Below, piece by piece: positions 14,766-22,096 of a stretch of 62,751 nucleotides of DNA. A model generated the notes under the pieces. The model was not told the origin of the DNA. It saw only the letters and a list, made by a program, of their open reading frames with translations, and searched no databases. This stretch comes from a virus. Position 1 is the stretch's first letter; each line of letters starts with the position of its first letter. The stretch covers positions 1 to 62,751 of the IMG/VR virus record IMGVR_UViG_3300018469_000176; one strand, 5' to 3'. The position numbers were made by a program, and so were the translations under genes.

Positions 14766-15226
14766 GTCGTCACCCCCCAGGCGCTCCACGGGTTCAACGA
14801 GGCGTCGAGCACCGGGGTGCGCGGCGACCAGGTGGGCATCGGATAGACGTAGTGCGGCGCGACCGAGGTCACCCCATCGGCCACCGGCGGCGGTTCCGTT
14901 GCGTCGGCCGGGTGAATGAACAGCGCGGCCAGGACGACCAGCCCCGTGGTGACGGCGACCTCGACGAGCACGCCGGGCTCGCGACGGGTGCTGTGCCGGC
15001 CTCGCACCCGGGCGTACCGCTGGGCGGGCACGGCGGGCGGTGGCCACTGTCCGTGTCCGGCCTTCGAGCGGCGCCGCGACGGGGGTGCCTGGTGGGCAAC
15101 GCGATGGGCGGGACCAACACTGAGTTCCACCACTCGGGGTAGCGGATGTGTGCAGGTGGTGGCATCCACTCGACTGCCAGCGCGCGGCGGTAGCGTGGTC
15201 GACACGCCGCGCATATAGTCGGTCAT
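14762..15226 (-). CDS. Hypothetical single-pass membrane protein
   Basis: This 154-residue frame has one clear transmembrane helix (VLVEVAVTTGLVVLAALFIHP, just over twenty residues in full, about 86-106) preceded by a basic region. A Pro/Trp-rich exposed tail follows, probably outside the cell. I chose ATG 15226 because GAAAGGCG lies about 11 nt upstream. A 13-bp operator site then falls inside the coding sequence, and a later GTG start is possible. It is coupled to the downstream gene by GTGA. Function unknown. Confidence 0.55.
   Translation of the reverse strand: MTDYMRGVSTTLPPRAGSRVDATTCTHPLPRVVELSVGPAHRVAHQAPPSRRRSKAGHGQWPPPAVPAQRYARVRGRHSTRREPGVLVEVAVTTGLVVLAALFIHPADATEPPPVADGVTSVAPHYVYPMPTWSPRTPVLDASLNPWSAWGVTT
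15158..15170 (-). promoter_or_regulatory. 13-bp operator-like site
   Basis: GGTGGCATCCACT matches the family dyad AGTGGCATCCACT at 12 of 13 positions. It lies near the 5' end of the membrane-protein gene, where a bound repressor would block the leftward transcript. Confidence 0.55.
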
Positions 15227-15280
15227 GACACCGCACGCCTTTCAAGAGAACGCAAGTGGTGGGGCTGTGGAGTCGAAGGT

Positions 15281-15322
15281 GCAAGAAGGTGGGCCGTTCC
15301 TGGCGGGGGACGGCCTCCTTGC
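15281..15322 (-). terminator. Hairpin downstream of repressor gene
   Basis: An imperfect stem, with GCAAG/CTTGC and GGCCGT/ACGGCC as paired blocks, spans 15281-15322 in the gap after the repressor stop. It would isolate the repressor transcript from the leftward genes. Confidence 0.5.
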
Positions 15323-15332
15323 ATGTGAGGGG

Positions 15333-15644
15333 TTACGCCGGCGCGGGCTCCCGGCCGAGCACGGGGTTATGGGGGGTGAGTGCTCGGCCGGGAGCCTCAG
15401 TCGGGGGGCTCTGGAGCTCCTCGACCGTCACGGTTCGGCCTAGCTTGTCGGTCAGTACACGAGCGGCTCGCTGCCGGTAGATGACCGAGGCCGGCGAGCG
15501 CCCCGATTCGACCCGACTGACGTGCTGTTGCGAGAAGTCGATCGCCCGAGCGAACTCGGAGATCCGCATCCCGGCTTCCTCACGGAGTGCCCGCAGTGGG
15601 CTGGTTTCGTGCATGGCGCCATGCAAGCACATGTTGTCCAACAT
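15333..15644 (-). CDS. XRE-family (Cro/CI-like) transcriptional repressor
   Basis: The 103-residue protein contains an XRE helix-turn-helix, about residues 18-72: LRALREEAGMRISEFARAI, then FSQQHVSRVESGRSPAS, the typical recognition helix region. A short Pro-rich tail follows and there is no peptidase or multimerisation domain. In-frame ATGs at 15644, 15632 and 15614 all lack a Shine-Dalgarno. I prefer 15644 because a promoter (GTGACA, 18 bp, GAACAT) ends 6 nt before it, giving a leaderless mRNA. The gene is divergent from the plus-strand operon at 15807, the classic position of an immunity or lysogeny repressor. Palindromes cover its start region, suggesting autoregulation. Confidence 0.8.
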   Translation of the reverse strand: MLDNMCLHGAMHETSPLRALREEAGMRISEFARAIDFSQQHVSRVESGRSPASVIYRQRAARVLTDKLGRTVTVEELQSPPTEAPGRALTPHNPVLGREPAPA

Positions 15645-15680
15645 CACCACATGTTCACTCGCTTGCGGCGCCCCTGTCAC
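15610..15680. promoter_or_regulatory. Repressor promoter and operator region
   Basis: Four elements lie together. TGCATGGCGCCATGCA (15610-15625) is a perfect 16-bp palindrome. ATGTTG-TC-CAACAT (15631-15644) is a dyad covering the first codon. CACATGTT occurs at 15628-15635 and again at 15648-15655, exactly 20 bp apart, two helical turns. A minus-strand promoter GTGACA (15680-15675) and GAACAT (15656-15651) overlaps the second copy. The layout suggests cooperative binding of a dimeric repressor. Confidence 0.6.
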
Positions 15681-15735
15681 CGCGGGGACGCTACTCGTAC
15701 GTTCGGGTCCGCGGGACCGCCGGTCGGTGGGCGGC

Positions 15736-15764
15736 TTGCAGAACGCCCGTCGGTAGGGCATCCT
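15736..15764 (+). promoter_or_regulatory. Possible promoter of the plus-strand operon
   Basis: TTGCAG (15736-15741), a 17-bp spacer and CATCCT (15759-15764) lie upstream of the 15807 gene. The -35 is reasonable and the -10 weak, as expected of a regulated promoter. GAGGAG precedes the first ATG. Confidence 0.3.
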
Positions 15765-15806
15765 CGGGCAGGATTGTCGCACCCACCCAGCACGAGGAGC
15801 CCACCC

Positions 15807-15980
15807 ATGAAGATCATCGACCTGACCGGAACCGAGTTCCACCGGCGACTGCGTAGTGCTGCGGCCGAGCTGACCGCGGACCCCGTCAAGCGAGACCAGC
15901 GCCGGCGCGCGCACGACCAGCAGTGGAGGCGCTGCGCGCACGGCAACAACCCGGCCGACTGCTGCGGGACGCCGCGATGA
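15807..15980 (+). CDS. Small basic protein, first gene of plus operon
   Basis: The product has 57 residues, MKIIDLTGTEFHRRLRSAAA at the start and a C-terminal RRCAHGNNPADCC with three cysteines and a histidine. GAGGAG lies 8 nt before the ATG. It is coupled to the next gene by ATGA. As the first gene opposite the repressor it could have a Cro-like or antirepressor role, but no HTH is visible. Function unknown. Confidence 0.6.
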   Translation: MKIIDLTGTEFHRRLRSAAAELTADPVKRDQRRRAHDQQWRRCAHGNNPADCCGTPR

Positions 15981-16246
15981 AGGTCATCCCCCGCAGCCAC
16001 ACCCGGAAGATCCAGGCGATCAAGGACAAGAACCTGGTCTGCACGGTCTACAGCGAGAGCGACGACTTCAAGGGCCGCGAAGTCGATCCGAAATACGCAT
16101 GGGAGGCGCTGCGCCAGTACACCTTTGCCCGGCTGCGCGACTACGAGGACGGTAAGCGCTGGGTGGTCCGGGTGCACGGCAACCTGTGGTATGACCTGGC
16201 CGTTTGCCAGACGCCCGATGATCTGCCATCGTCGCCCGATGTGTGA
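15977..16246 (+). CDS. Hypothetical protein
   Basis: This 89-residue protein begins MKVIPRSHTRKIQAIKDKN and continues with alternating strand and helix segments (LVCTVYSES, ALRQYTFARLRDY, RWVVRVHGNLWYDL). The start overlaps the upstream stop (ATGA). No family is recognised. Confidence 0.6.
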   Translation: MKVIPRSHTRKIQAIKDKNLVCTVYSESDDFKGREVDPKYAWEALRQYTFARLRDYEDGKRWVVRVHGNLWYDLAVCQTPDDLPSSPDV

Positions 16247-16261
16247 ACCCGGACCCGTTGC

Positions 16262-16483
16262 GTGAGCGACGAGTTGATCCCCACCTCGGAGGTCGCCACC
16301 CGGCTCGGGCTCGCCCGCAGCGGGGTGTCCAAGGCCCTGCATCGGATGGGGATCACCGCGGCCAGCGCGCAGAGCGGCCGAGCCGGTGAAGACCTCTGGT
16401 CCTGGCCCGAGATCCAGCGTCGGTGGACCGACCCGCAGTACCGACCCGGCCGAGGCCACGTCCGTCAGGAGCCCACCCCGTGA
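16262..16483 (+). CDS. Small HTH DNA-binding protein
   Basis: The 73-residue product reads LIPTSEVATRLGLARSGVSK at 5-24, a helix-turn-helix of the MerR/excisionase type. WSWPEIQRRW follows, a wing-like segment. The start is the GTG at 16262, 15 nt after the preceding stop. It may be a Cro-like regulator of the operon or a recombination directionality factor. Confidence 0.65.
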   Translation: MSDELIPTSEVATRLGLARSGVSKALHRMGITAASAQSGRAGEDLWSWPEIQRRWTDPQYRPGRGHVRQEPTP

Positions 16484-16665
16484 AAGACGCACCCCTGATC
16501 GACAACCTGGAGGGCAACCTCTACGTCGACACGCTGCTCAACGTGCGCTCCATGGCCCTGCTCGCGGCCACCATCGGGTACGCCGGCAACAACATGCGCA
16601 TCGGCACGATCTTGACCGCCGCGGAGGAGTTCGAGAAGTGGCTGCTCCGTGAGGAGCCCACGTGA
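16480..16665 (+). CDS. Small hypothetical protein
   Basis: The 61-residue protein contains an almost entirely helical central region (LYVDTLLNVRSMALLAATIG) and ends in TAAEEFEKWLLREE. Overlapping GTGA junctions tie it to both neighbours. It could be a small partner protein of the HTH product. Unknown. Confidence 0.55.
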   Translation: MKDAPLIDNLEGNLYVDTLLNVRSMALLAATIGYAGNNMRIGTILTAAEEFEKWLLREEPT

Positions 16666-17231
16666 GCCGGCACTGGCACGACGGGGTGAGCACGGCCCCG
16701 CCCGAGCCCGAGGGTCCGAGGCGACCGCGGCGGGTGGTCGTGGTCGTGGTGCTGGCCGTGGCGTCCGCGGCGGTGGCCGCCACCATCAGCGCGGTGTCGT
16801 TGACCCGGATCGCCGGCGACTCACTCGGCTTCCCGGACTTCCTGGAGTGGACCTTGACCGGGGCCGTCGACATCGGCGCGGCCACCGGCGCCGTGCTCTG
16901 GGTGACCGCGCGGGACCGTGACCGGCTGCGGGGGCGCTGGCTCAACATCTCCTGCTCCTCGGTGGCCGCGATCGGCGTCGGTCTCGACCACGCCAGCAAC
17001 GCCGCGCCCGGATGGGCCTGGGCCTGGGTGGCGTTCGCGATGGGCGCGTTCCTGCCGGCCCTGTCGACCTGTCTCATCCACGTGCTCGCCCACCTGGTCA
17101 CCGACAACGCGGCCCCGGCCGTGGACGTGACCACCAACGGGCACGTGCTCGACCCAGCGGCCGAGCGCAAGGCCGCCGATGCTGCTCGCAAGCGCAAGGC
17201 ACGCGCCGATCGCAAGGCTGCGGCGGCGTGA
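16662..17231 (+). CDS. DUF2637-like multi-pass membrane protein (SpdB-like)
   Basis: The product has 189 residues with four predicted membrane segments: about 24-44, 62-82, 96-111 and 119-142. The pattern FPDFLEWTLTGAVDIGAATG and AFAMGAFLPALSTCLIHVLA matches DUF2637, a family associated with actinomycete conjugative plasmids (Spd/spread proteins) and some phages. The tail is Lys/Arg/Ala-rich (AARKRKARADRKAAAA) and could contact DNA or the translocase. Its position four genes upstream of a TraB/FtsK-like ATPase supports a transfer-membrane role. That function is inferred. Confidence 0.75.
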   Translation: MSRHWHDGVSTAPPEPEGPRRPRRVVVVVVLAVASAAVAATISAVSLTRIAGDSLGFPDFLEWTLTGAVDIGAATGAVLWVTARDRDRLRGRWLNISCSSVAAIGVGLDHASNAAPGWAWAWVAFAMGAFLPALSTCLIHVLAHLVTDNAAPAVDVTTNGHVLDPAAERKAADAARKRKARADRKAAAA

Positions 17232-17255
17232 CCCGACAACCGAGGAGCGCACCTG

Positions 17256-17402
17256 ATGGAGAAATCCCGACGTCCCCGCCACTTCCTGTCCACCGATGAC
17301 CAGGAAGTGGCGTGGTGGGTGATCTGGCGCCGACGCACCTGGGCGGCCTGGGTAGCCCTGGCCAAGGGCAGCGGCCGACACCGCCGCCCGGAGGCTCAAT
17401 GA
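17256..17402 (+). CDS. Small Trp/Arg-rich protein
   Basis: A 48-residue frame starts at ATG 17256 with GAGGAG 9 nt upstream and ends in TGA overlapping the next ATG. Its centre reads VAWWVIWRRRTWAAWVALAK, an amphipathic or peripheral-membrane helix. The good ribosome-binding site and coupling support that it is translated. Function unknown. Confidence 0.6.
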   Translation: MEKSRRPRHFLSTDDQEVAWWVIWRRRTWAAWVALAKGSGRHRRPEAQ

Positions 17403-17722
17403 GTGCACCCGACTTCCATCCCCAACGTGTGGATGATGCTGTGGACAGCTCCGTCGACGACCGACCCCTTCCCGCGCCGACCGATCAGGTGGTGCGTCCG
17501 CTGCGGGCGACCGCGGCGACCCCGCAGCGCATGGGGATGCGGGAGAACGCGGCGTGGATCCTCGCGCCCGTCGTCCTCGGCATCATCACCGGCACGACCA
17601 TGAACCTGGCCGGGGCGAATGCGCTCTACATCGCTGGCGCCCTGTTCCTGATCGCGGTGCTCACCCAGCTGACCTGGTCTCGGTTCCGGTACCTGCGGCG
17701 GATCCGGAAGGCGAAGAAGTAG
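17399..17722 (+). CDS. Two-TM membrane protein of the transfer-like module
   Basis: The 107-residue protein has a polar N-terminal 50 residues, then two hydrophobic helices, WILAPVVLGIITGTTMNLAG and ALYIAGALFLIAVLTQL, and a basic C-terminus (RFRYLRRIRKAKK). It immediately precedes the FtsK/TraB-like gene and probably acts with it at the membrane, as small Spd proteins do in actinomycete plasmids. Confidence 0.65.
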   Translation: MSAPDFHPQRVDDAVDSSVDDRPLPAPTDQVVRPLRATAATPQRMGMRENAAWILAPVVLGIITGTTMNLAGANALYIAGALFLIAVLTQLTWSRFRYLRRIRKAKK

Positions 17723-17725
17723 ATC

Positions 17726-19627
17726 ATGTCCAAACGGCGCCACGTCACCGCATCCGACCTGCCCGGGCTCGCGGGGTCCTGGGCGCTGCGGAAGCTATGG
17801 AAATGGCGCGGCGTGCTCATCCCGATCTGGCTGGCGATCAGCCTGGCCATGGTCGGGACCTTGGTCAACGCGCTGTGGCCGACGTGGTGGCCGGCGCCGA
17901 TCTCGCTGGCCCTGCTCGCCGCCGCGGTGATCTGGTTCGTCGGCGAGCACCTGTCCGGGCCGTGGCGCAACGTGTGGCTGTGGCTGGTCCCCTCGGCCCT
18001 GGACGACGGACGCCGTGGGGTGCTCGACCGACCCACCGAGCGGGCCTACCTCGCGGTGCTGCTGACCCTGTGTGGGGCCTGGACATCCCGGCTGGTGCAG
18101 GACGGCTGGTCGGACCCGCTGTGGTACGCCCTGCTCGCCGGGGTGCTGGTGCTCGGGGCGCCGTGGTGGTGGCACCGACGCCTGCGCCGCTCGGTCAACC
18201 GGTTCGTCCGCCGCTGGCCGGCTATCGCCGAGCGGATCAAGGGGTTCGAGAAGTCCACGGTGCGGCTGCTCCCCGAACAGTCCACCCGCAAGGTCACGGT
18301 CCTGTCGGTCAAGCTCGCGCCGACCAAGACCATCGAGGACGTGGGCACCACACTGCTGCCGCTGGCATCGGGCTTCGGCCTCCGCGGCGGCGCCTGCACG
18401 CTGGCCAAGGACGAGAACTCGGCCCGGCACGTGACGCTGCGGATCGTCCCGCGCAACCCCTGGTCCAAGCGGATCGCGCACCCGTGCCCGCCGATCGGCA
18501 GCCTGGACCTCACCCAGGACGAGCTCACCGTGGGCACCGGGGTGCTCGACGACGCCACCGAGCAGCGGATGGCGCTGTTGCACTGCACCGGGGTCATCGG
18601 CCAGCGCGGGAGTGGCAAGTCCGGGATGATCGAGTCCCTGCTGATGTGGATCACCGCGGCGGAGCCCAGGCACTACGCGCTGCTGGGCATCGACATGGCC
18701 CACCTCGCCACCCTCGGCGTGTGGCAGCCCGCGTTCGCCTACCCCATCGCCGGCACGATCGACGCCGCGCGCAAGCTGCTGCAGGGTCTGTTCGCGCTCG
18801 GTGAGTACCGGGAGGAGGAGCTGGCCCGGCGCAAGATGGCGGACCCGAACTACGGCAACGTCCTGCGGATCGGCGCGGAGTTCCCGGTGGTGTTCGTGCC
18901 CATCGACGAGCTGCCGGCGCTGGTCGTGCAGGGCGGCTCGTCGGTCATCACGGCGCTCGGGCAGATCGCGCAGCGCTTCCGCAAGGTCAACATCTTCTTG
19001 ATCCCGGCCGGGCAGAACCCGACCGAGCACGACTTCGGATCCACCGAGTTCCGCGCGCAGTTGGAGAACATCATCGGGCTGTTCCTCGACGCGCGCCAGT
19101 CCCAGACGCTGTGGGGGGAGGAGCGCAAGCACGGGTGGGCGAGCAACCACCTGGCCCCGTTCACCCACCTGCTGCACTCCCGGGTCGGGCACACCACCCC
19201 GCGAGTGGCCCAGGGCTACTACGTGTCCCCGCGCATGCGCGCCCGGCGCCTCGGTGAGCTCGCCCACCTCGGCGACCGCGGGATGCTCGACACCGGCTCC
19301 ATGACCGCACTGGTCGGGCACACCAACCCGGGCATCGACGACGGCAAGTCCGGCACCACGGTCGCTCCGCAAGCACCCCCCGTGCTGCACGCTGTGCCTG
19401 CGCTGCCGGCCCGCCCGGCGTCGTCGGCGGAGTTGGACGACAAGGTGCTGCGCGAGCTCCCAGCGCGCCACCAGGGCTCCGTAGGGGCCACCGCACTGGC
19501 CACCCAGCTCGGGGTCAGCCGCGACGCCGTCACCCGCTCGCTGGGCCGACTGCGCGTTCAGGGTCGGGTGGTCAAGGTCGACCGGGAGTGGGCGCTGGCT
19601 CCCACTCAGCGAGTGGACAGCCCATGA
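17726..19627 (+). CDS. FtsK/SpoIIIE-like DNA translocase (TraB-like)
   Basis: This 633-residue protein has about four N-terminal membrane segments (residues 27-150) followed by an FtsK-type ATPase: Walker A GVIGQRGSGKSG near 290 and Walker B VVFVPIDELPALV near 390. A C-terminal winged-helix segment near 570-620 reads LATQLGVSRDAVTRSLGRL. Membrane region, motor and DNA-binding wHTH in this order is the plan of actinomycete plasmid TraB/TraSA, which moves double-stranded DNA between mycelia, and of FtsK. Replication segregation or a packaging aid are alternatives, and FtsK-like genes do occur in other actinophages. GGAAGGCGAAG precedes the ATG. Confidence 0.85.
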   Translation: MSKRRHVTASDLPGLAGSWALRKLWKWRGVLIPIWLAISLAMVGTLVNALWPTWWPAPISLALLAAAVIWFVGEHLSGPWRNVWLWLVPSALDDGRRGVLDRPTERAYLAVLLTLCGAWTSRLVQDGWSDPLWYALLAGVLVLGAPWWWHRRLRRSVNRFVRRWPAIAERIKGFEKSTVRLLPEQSTRKVTVLSVKLAPTKTIEDVGTTLLPLASGFGLRGGACTLAKDENSARHVTLRIVPRNPWSKRIAHPCPPIGSLDLTQDELTVGTGVLDDATEQRMALLHCTGVIGQRGSGKSGMIESLLMWITAAEPRHYALLGIDMAHLATLGVWQPAFAYPIAGTIDAARKLLQGLFALGEYREEELARRKMADPNYGNVLRIGAEFPVVFVPIDELPALVVQGGSSVITALGQIAQRFRKVNIFLIPAGQNPTEHDFGSTEFRAQLENIIGLFLDARQSQTLWGEERKHGWASNHLAPFTHLLHSRVGHTTPRVAQGYYVSPRMRARRLGELAHLGDRGMLDTGSMTALVGHTNPGIDDGKSGTTVAPQAPPVLHAVPALPARPASSAELDDKVLRELPARHQGSVGATALATQLGVSRDAVTRSLGRLRVQGRVVKVDREWALAPTQRVDSP

Positions 19628-19887
19628 GCGGCGACCCGGTGGGAACCTGGGTGGTGCTCGGGCTAATCTGGCTCGCGCTGTACGTGGCTGTGTGTGCGTG
19701 GTTTCCCTATCGCAAGTGCCGTGCCCCGCGGTGCGAGCGAGGCCGGAAATACTCGCCGTTCAGTGGGCGCGACACCAAGGACCGACCCTTCCGACCCTGC
19801 GGGCGGTGTGGAGGATCGGGTCTACGGGTGCGGTTAGGCCGCCGCGTCTACGAGGTACTCAGTGCCGCCCGCGAGGAGGATGACTAA
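19624..19887 (+). CDS. Membrane-anchored zinc-ribbon protein
   Basis: The 87-residue protein has an N-terminal membrane helix (WVVLGLIWLALYVAVCAWF). A Cys-rich domain follows, CRAPRCERGRKY at 32-43 and CGRCGGSG at 59-66, with four cysteines suited to zinc. It overlaps the translocase stop (ATGA), so it is probably an accessory of the translocase. Confidence 0.65.
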   Translation: MSGDPVGTWVVLGLIWLALYVAVCAWFPYRKCRAPRCERGRKYSPFSGRDTKDRPFRPCGRCGGSGLRVRLGRRVYEVLSAAREEDD

Positions 19888-19948
19888 CCCCCCGGGACCC
19901 CGATTTCCCCATGCCCTTTTCCCCGAACAGGAATGAGCTCCCCTCACC

Positions 19949-20380
19949 ATGGCACCCGTCTCGCCCCAGACCCCGGCTACCTTGACTCGTGACCATTTGT
20001 TGTGCGAACTCGTTGAACGGGTCATGAGCCCCGCGCGCATCCGGCCCCGCCTCTACGGTGATCTCAGCAGTAAGCGGGCGCTGGCGGTCGCGTTCCAGAC
20101 CCTGCAGCAGCTGTGCCACGAGGCTCAGGTCAGCGAGGTCGACCTGGATCTCATCGAGGTCACCGACGCCACCCCGGCGCTGTTCACCATGCTCCGGCGG
20201 CTCGATGTCGAGCTGCAGCGCTCCGGTGGCCGACTGCGCATTCGCGGGGTGAGCGACGCGGTGCTCATCGCCATGGACGACCCGGCGCTGTCGCTGGCCG
20301 ACGCCGTGATGATGTACCGCTGCGCGCACGAGGTCTACGTCGTAGTGGACCCCCCTCCGGACGACGTTATCGCAGGTTGA
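19949..20380 (+). CDS. STAS-domain-like protein
   Basis: In this 143-residue protein, residues about 58-105 read EVDLDLIEVTDATPALFTML, then a helix and SGGRLRIRGVSDAVLIAMD. This follows the STAS order of strand, phosphorylatable-loop helix, RGGRLRL strand and switch helix seen in anti-sigma factor antagonists. The usual D-S-S-G loop is replaced by DATPAL, so it may not be phosphorylated. A phage STAS protein could interfere with host partner-switching of sigma factors. The match is by eye and moderate. Confidence 0.45.
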   Translation: MAPVSPQTPATLTRDHLLCELVERVMSPARIRPRLYGDLSSKRALAVAFQTLQQLCHEAQVSEVDLDLIEVTDATPALFTMLRRLDVELQRSGGRLRIRGVSDAVLIAMDDPALSLADAVMMYRCAHEVYVVVDPPPDDVIAG

Positions 20381-20391
20381 ACCATACGGTA

Positions 20392-20419
20392 TTGCATGAT
20401 ATCGTGCGGTCGTTACACT
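20392..20419 (+). promoter_or_regulatory. Sigma-70-type promoter
   Basis: TTGCAT (20392-20397), a 16-bp spacer and TACACT (20414-20419) lie in a locally AT-richer gap, 36 bp before the ATG at 20456. They would start a second transcript within the plus-strand operon. Confidence 0.6.
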
Positions 20420-20455
20420 ACCCGTCAGCGCCACCCACCCGCTAAGGACACCGCC

Positions 20456-20827
20456 ATGTCCCTCTCGATCGACGCCGTGCGTCTGCACCGCGTTTCCACT
20501 CACCGCACCCGCGTGTTCCGCCGCGACAACGGCAAGATCCTCGGCTATCTCGATCTGATGGAGGAGCCCAAGCACGTCGGCCGAGCACGCCAGCGCCACT
20601 ACCTCGCCACTCCCGCGCACTGGGCCTTCCTCGGCACCCAATCCGATGACGGCATGCCGGGCGACCAGGTGCCGCGTCGGCTCCTGCTTCCGGTACCTGG
20701 TATTCATTCATCGCACGCCGATGCCATCTACGCGCTGTTGCGCCATCTCGACGCGCAGCGTGCGCCCGGCGTGGGGCACCCGCCTCACCCGGATGTCGTC
20801 ACTCTCGCTCCCAAGGAGACTGTGTGA
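20456..20827 (+). CDS. Hypothetical protein
   Basis: The 123-residue product starts at ATG 20456 after AAGGAC. It has a beta-like N-terminal part (RTRVFRRDNGKILGYLDL), a HYLATPAHWAFL segment and a His-rich C-terminus. It is the first gene after a clear promoter. No family is recognised. Confidence 0.6.
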   Translation: MSLSIDAVRLHRVSTHRTRVFRRDNGKILGYLDLMEEPKHVGRARQRHYLATPAHWAFLGTQSDDGMPGDQVPRRLLLPVPGIHSSHADAIYALLRHLDAQRAPGVGHPPHPDVVTLAPKETV

Positions 20828-21234
20828 GCCTCACTACGCTCGCTCCACCCCCGCCGACTGTCCGACCCACCTCGGTGTTCGGGCCACAGCTACCCACCAT
20901 CACCGACTACAAAGCCGCTGCCCAACGTGGTGCGTCCCTGCTCGACCAGCACCGCCCGGACTGGGCCCGCTCGATCCACCTGCAGAACCTCAGCCTTGGC
21001 GACCCCAACTACTGCGTGCTCGGGCAACTGTTCTTCACCTACGGCCTCGGGCTGACCACGCTGTTCGGGCCGAACATCGTGGAGAGTCACCGCGGGACTG
21101 ACCTACCCACCTGGTACGGCTTCGACAGCGCCATGGAGCACAACTTCGAGCTGGACCGCGGCGTCTTACCCGGGTTCCGTGCCCTCACCGACATGTGGGC
21201 GATCGAGGTCGCCGTCCGCAGGATGGGTGTCTGA
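20824..21234 (+). CDS. Conserved hypothetical protein
   Basis: The product has 136 residues, starting at a GTG coupled by GTGA. Segments such as DPNYCVLGQLFFTYGLGL and WYGFDSAMEHNFELDRGV look like a compact alpha/beta domain. I have an impression of similar small proteins in actinophage early operons but no function. Confidence 0.6.
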   Translation: MSLTTLAPPPPTVRPTSVFGPQLPTITDYKAAAQRGASLLDQHRPDWARSIHLQNLSLGDPNYCVLGQLFFTYGLGLTTLFGPNIVESHRGTDLPTWYGFDSAMEHNFELDRGVLPGFRALTDMWAIEVAVRRMGV

Positions 21235-21734
21235 TGACCGAGAAGAAATCCGTGCGGCTGGTCGAGCCCGGAGTGGCCCTGCCGTCGATCCAGGGCGAGC
21301 AACTGATCGCCTCCGGGCACGCCATCTGGGCCGACCAGGCCGAGGTCGACGCCTACGTGGCCCAGGCCTCGGATGAGGTACTCGCGTGCCGATCCCGCGG
21401 CCGGCACACCTACGAGATGCTGAGCAAGACCGAGCGCATGCGGTTCGAGGGGGTCACCCCCGAGGGATTCCTCGTCCGCCGGATCCTCTGCGGCGTCTGC
21501 GAGAAGGTCTTTCGAGTCGAGGAGTGGGACGTCCGGCACCGACGGGATGTGGTCACGGCCATGTTCCTGGTGCGGGCCTACCCGAAGTACAAGAAGGGCT
21601 ACCTGGGCAAGTCCGGTCAGGGCAGGATGCGGCCCCGGGCGATTCAGAGCGCAGCGGGCACCACGGCGATGCGCGGTGTCAGCTTCCGCCAACTGCGCCG
21701 GGAAGCCGTCGAGAACGCCAAGGCGTCGGCGTAG
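21234..21734 (+). CDS. Hypothetical zinc-finger-containing protein
   Basis: The 166-residue protein has an N-terminal helical part, a CGVCEKVF motif (89-96) preceded by Cys 56, and a C-terminal Lys/Arg-rich part (YPKYKKGYLGKSGQGRMRPR). A nucleic-acid-binding role is plausible from the basic tail. Its ATG shares one base with the preceding stop. Confidence 0.55.
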   Translation: MTEKKSVRLVEPGVALPSIQGEQLIASGHAIWADQAEVDAYVAQASDEVLACRSRGRHTYEMLSKTERMRFEGVTPEGFLVRRILCGVCEKVFRVEEWDVRHRRDVVTAMFLVRAYPKYKKGYLGKSGQGRMRPRAIQSAAGTTAMRGVSFRQLRREAVENAKASA

Positions 21735-21736
21735 CC

Positions 21737-22096
21737 ATGGCCCGGCGGCTGACCATCATCTGCGACCTGGACGAGCGGGAACCGGCGTCCGAGCACGCGT
21801 TCGGCCTCGACGACTCCGGCTGGAAGATGGACCTGTGTGACGAGTGCGCGGCCGAGCTACGCGAGGCCATGGACCAGTGGATCAAGCTGGCCACGCGCAC
21901 GAGAGGTCCCAAGCGCAGGCCCGGCGGGAACCCGGCCGAGGAGCGGGTCCGCACCGACCCCAAGGACCGCTGGGCGGTCCGGGCGTGGGCAGCCAATGAG
22001 GGTATCGAGATCCGGCAGAACGGGCAGATCCCCCGCGAGGTGTGGCAGCGCTGGCAGGACGCCGGTTCACCACGGCCCGCCAGCGACGTCGCGTGA
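21737..22096 (+). CDS. Lsr2-like nucleoid-associated protein
   Basis: The product has 119 residues with both Lsr2 halves. An N-terminal beta-strand dimerisation region (RRLTIICDLDERE, then FGLDDSGWKMDLCDEC) is followed by a C-terminal AT-hook-like DNA-binding region, WAVRAWAANEGIEIRQNGQI and PREVWQRW. Lsr2 is the actinobacterial H-NS analogue that silences AT-rich foreign DNA. Phage copies may silence lytic genes in the lysogen or counter host silencing. CDEC adds cysteines not found in canonical Lsr2. Coupled by GTGA to the next DNA-binding gene. Confidence 0.85.
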   Translation: MARRLTIICDLDEREPASEHAFGLDDSGWKMDLCDECAAELREAMDQWIKLATRTRGPKRRPGGNPAEERVRTDPKDRWAVRAWAANEGIEIRQNGQIPREVWQRWQDAGSPRPASDVA

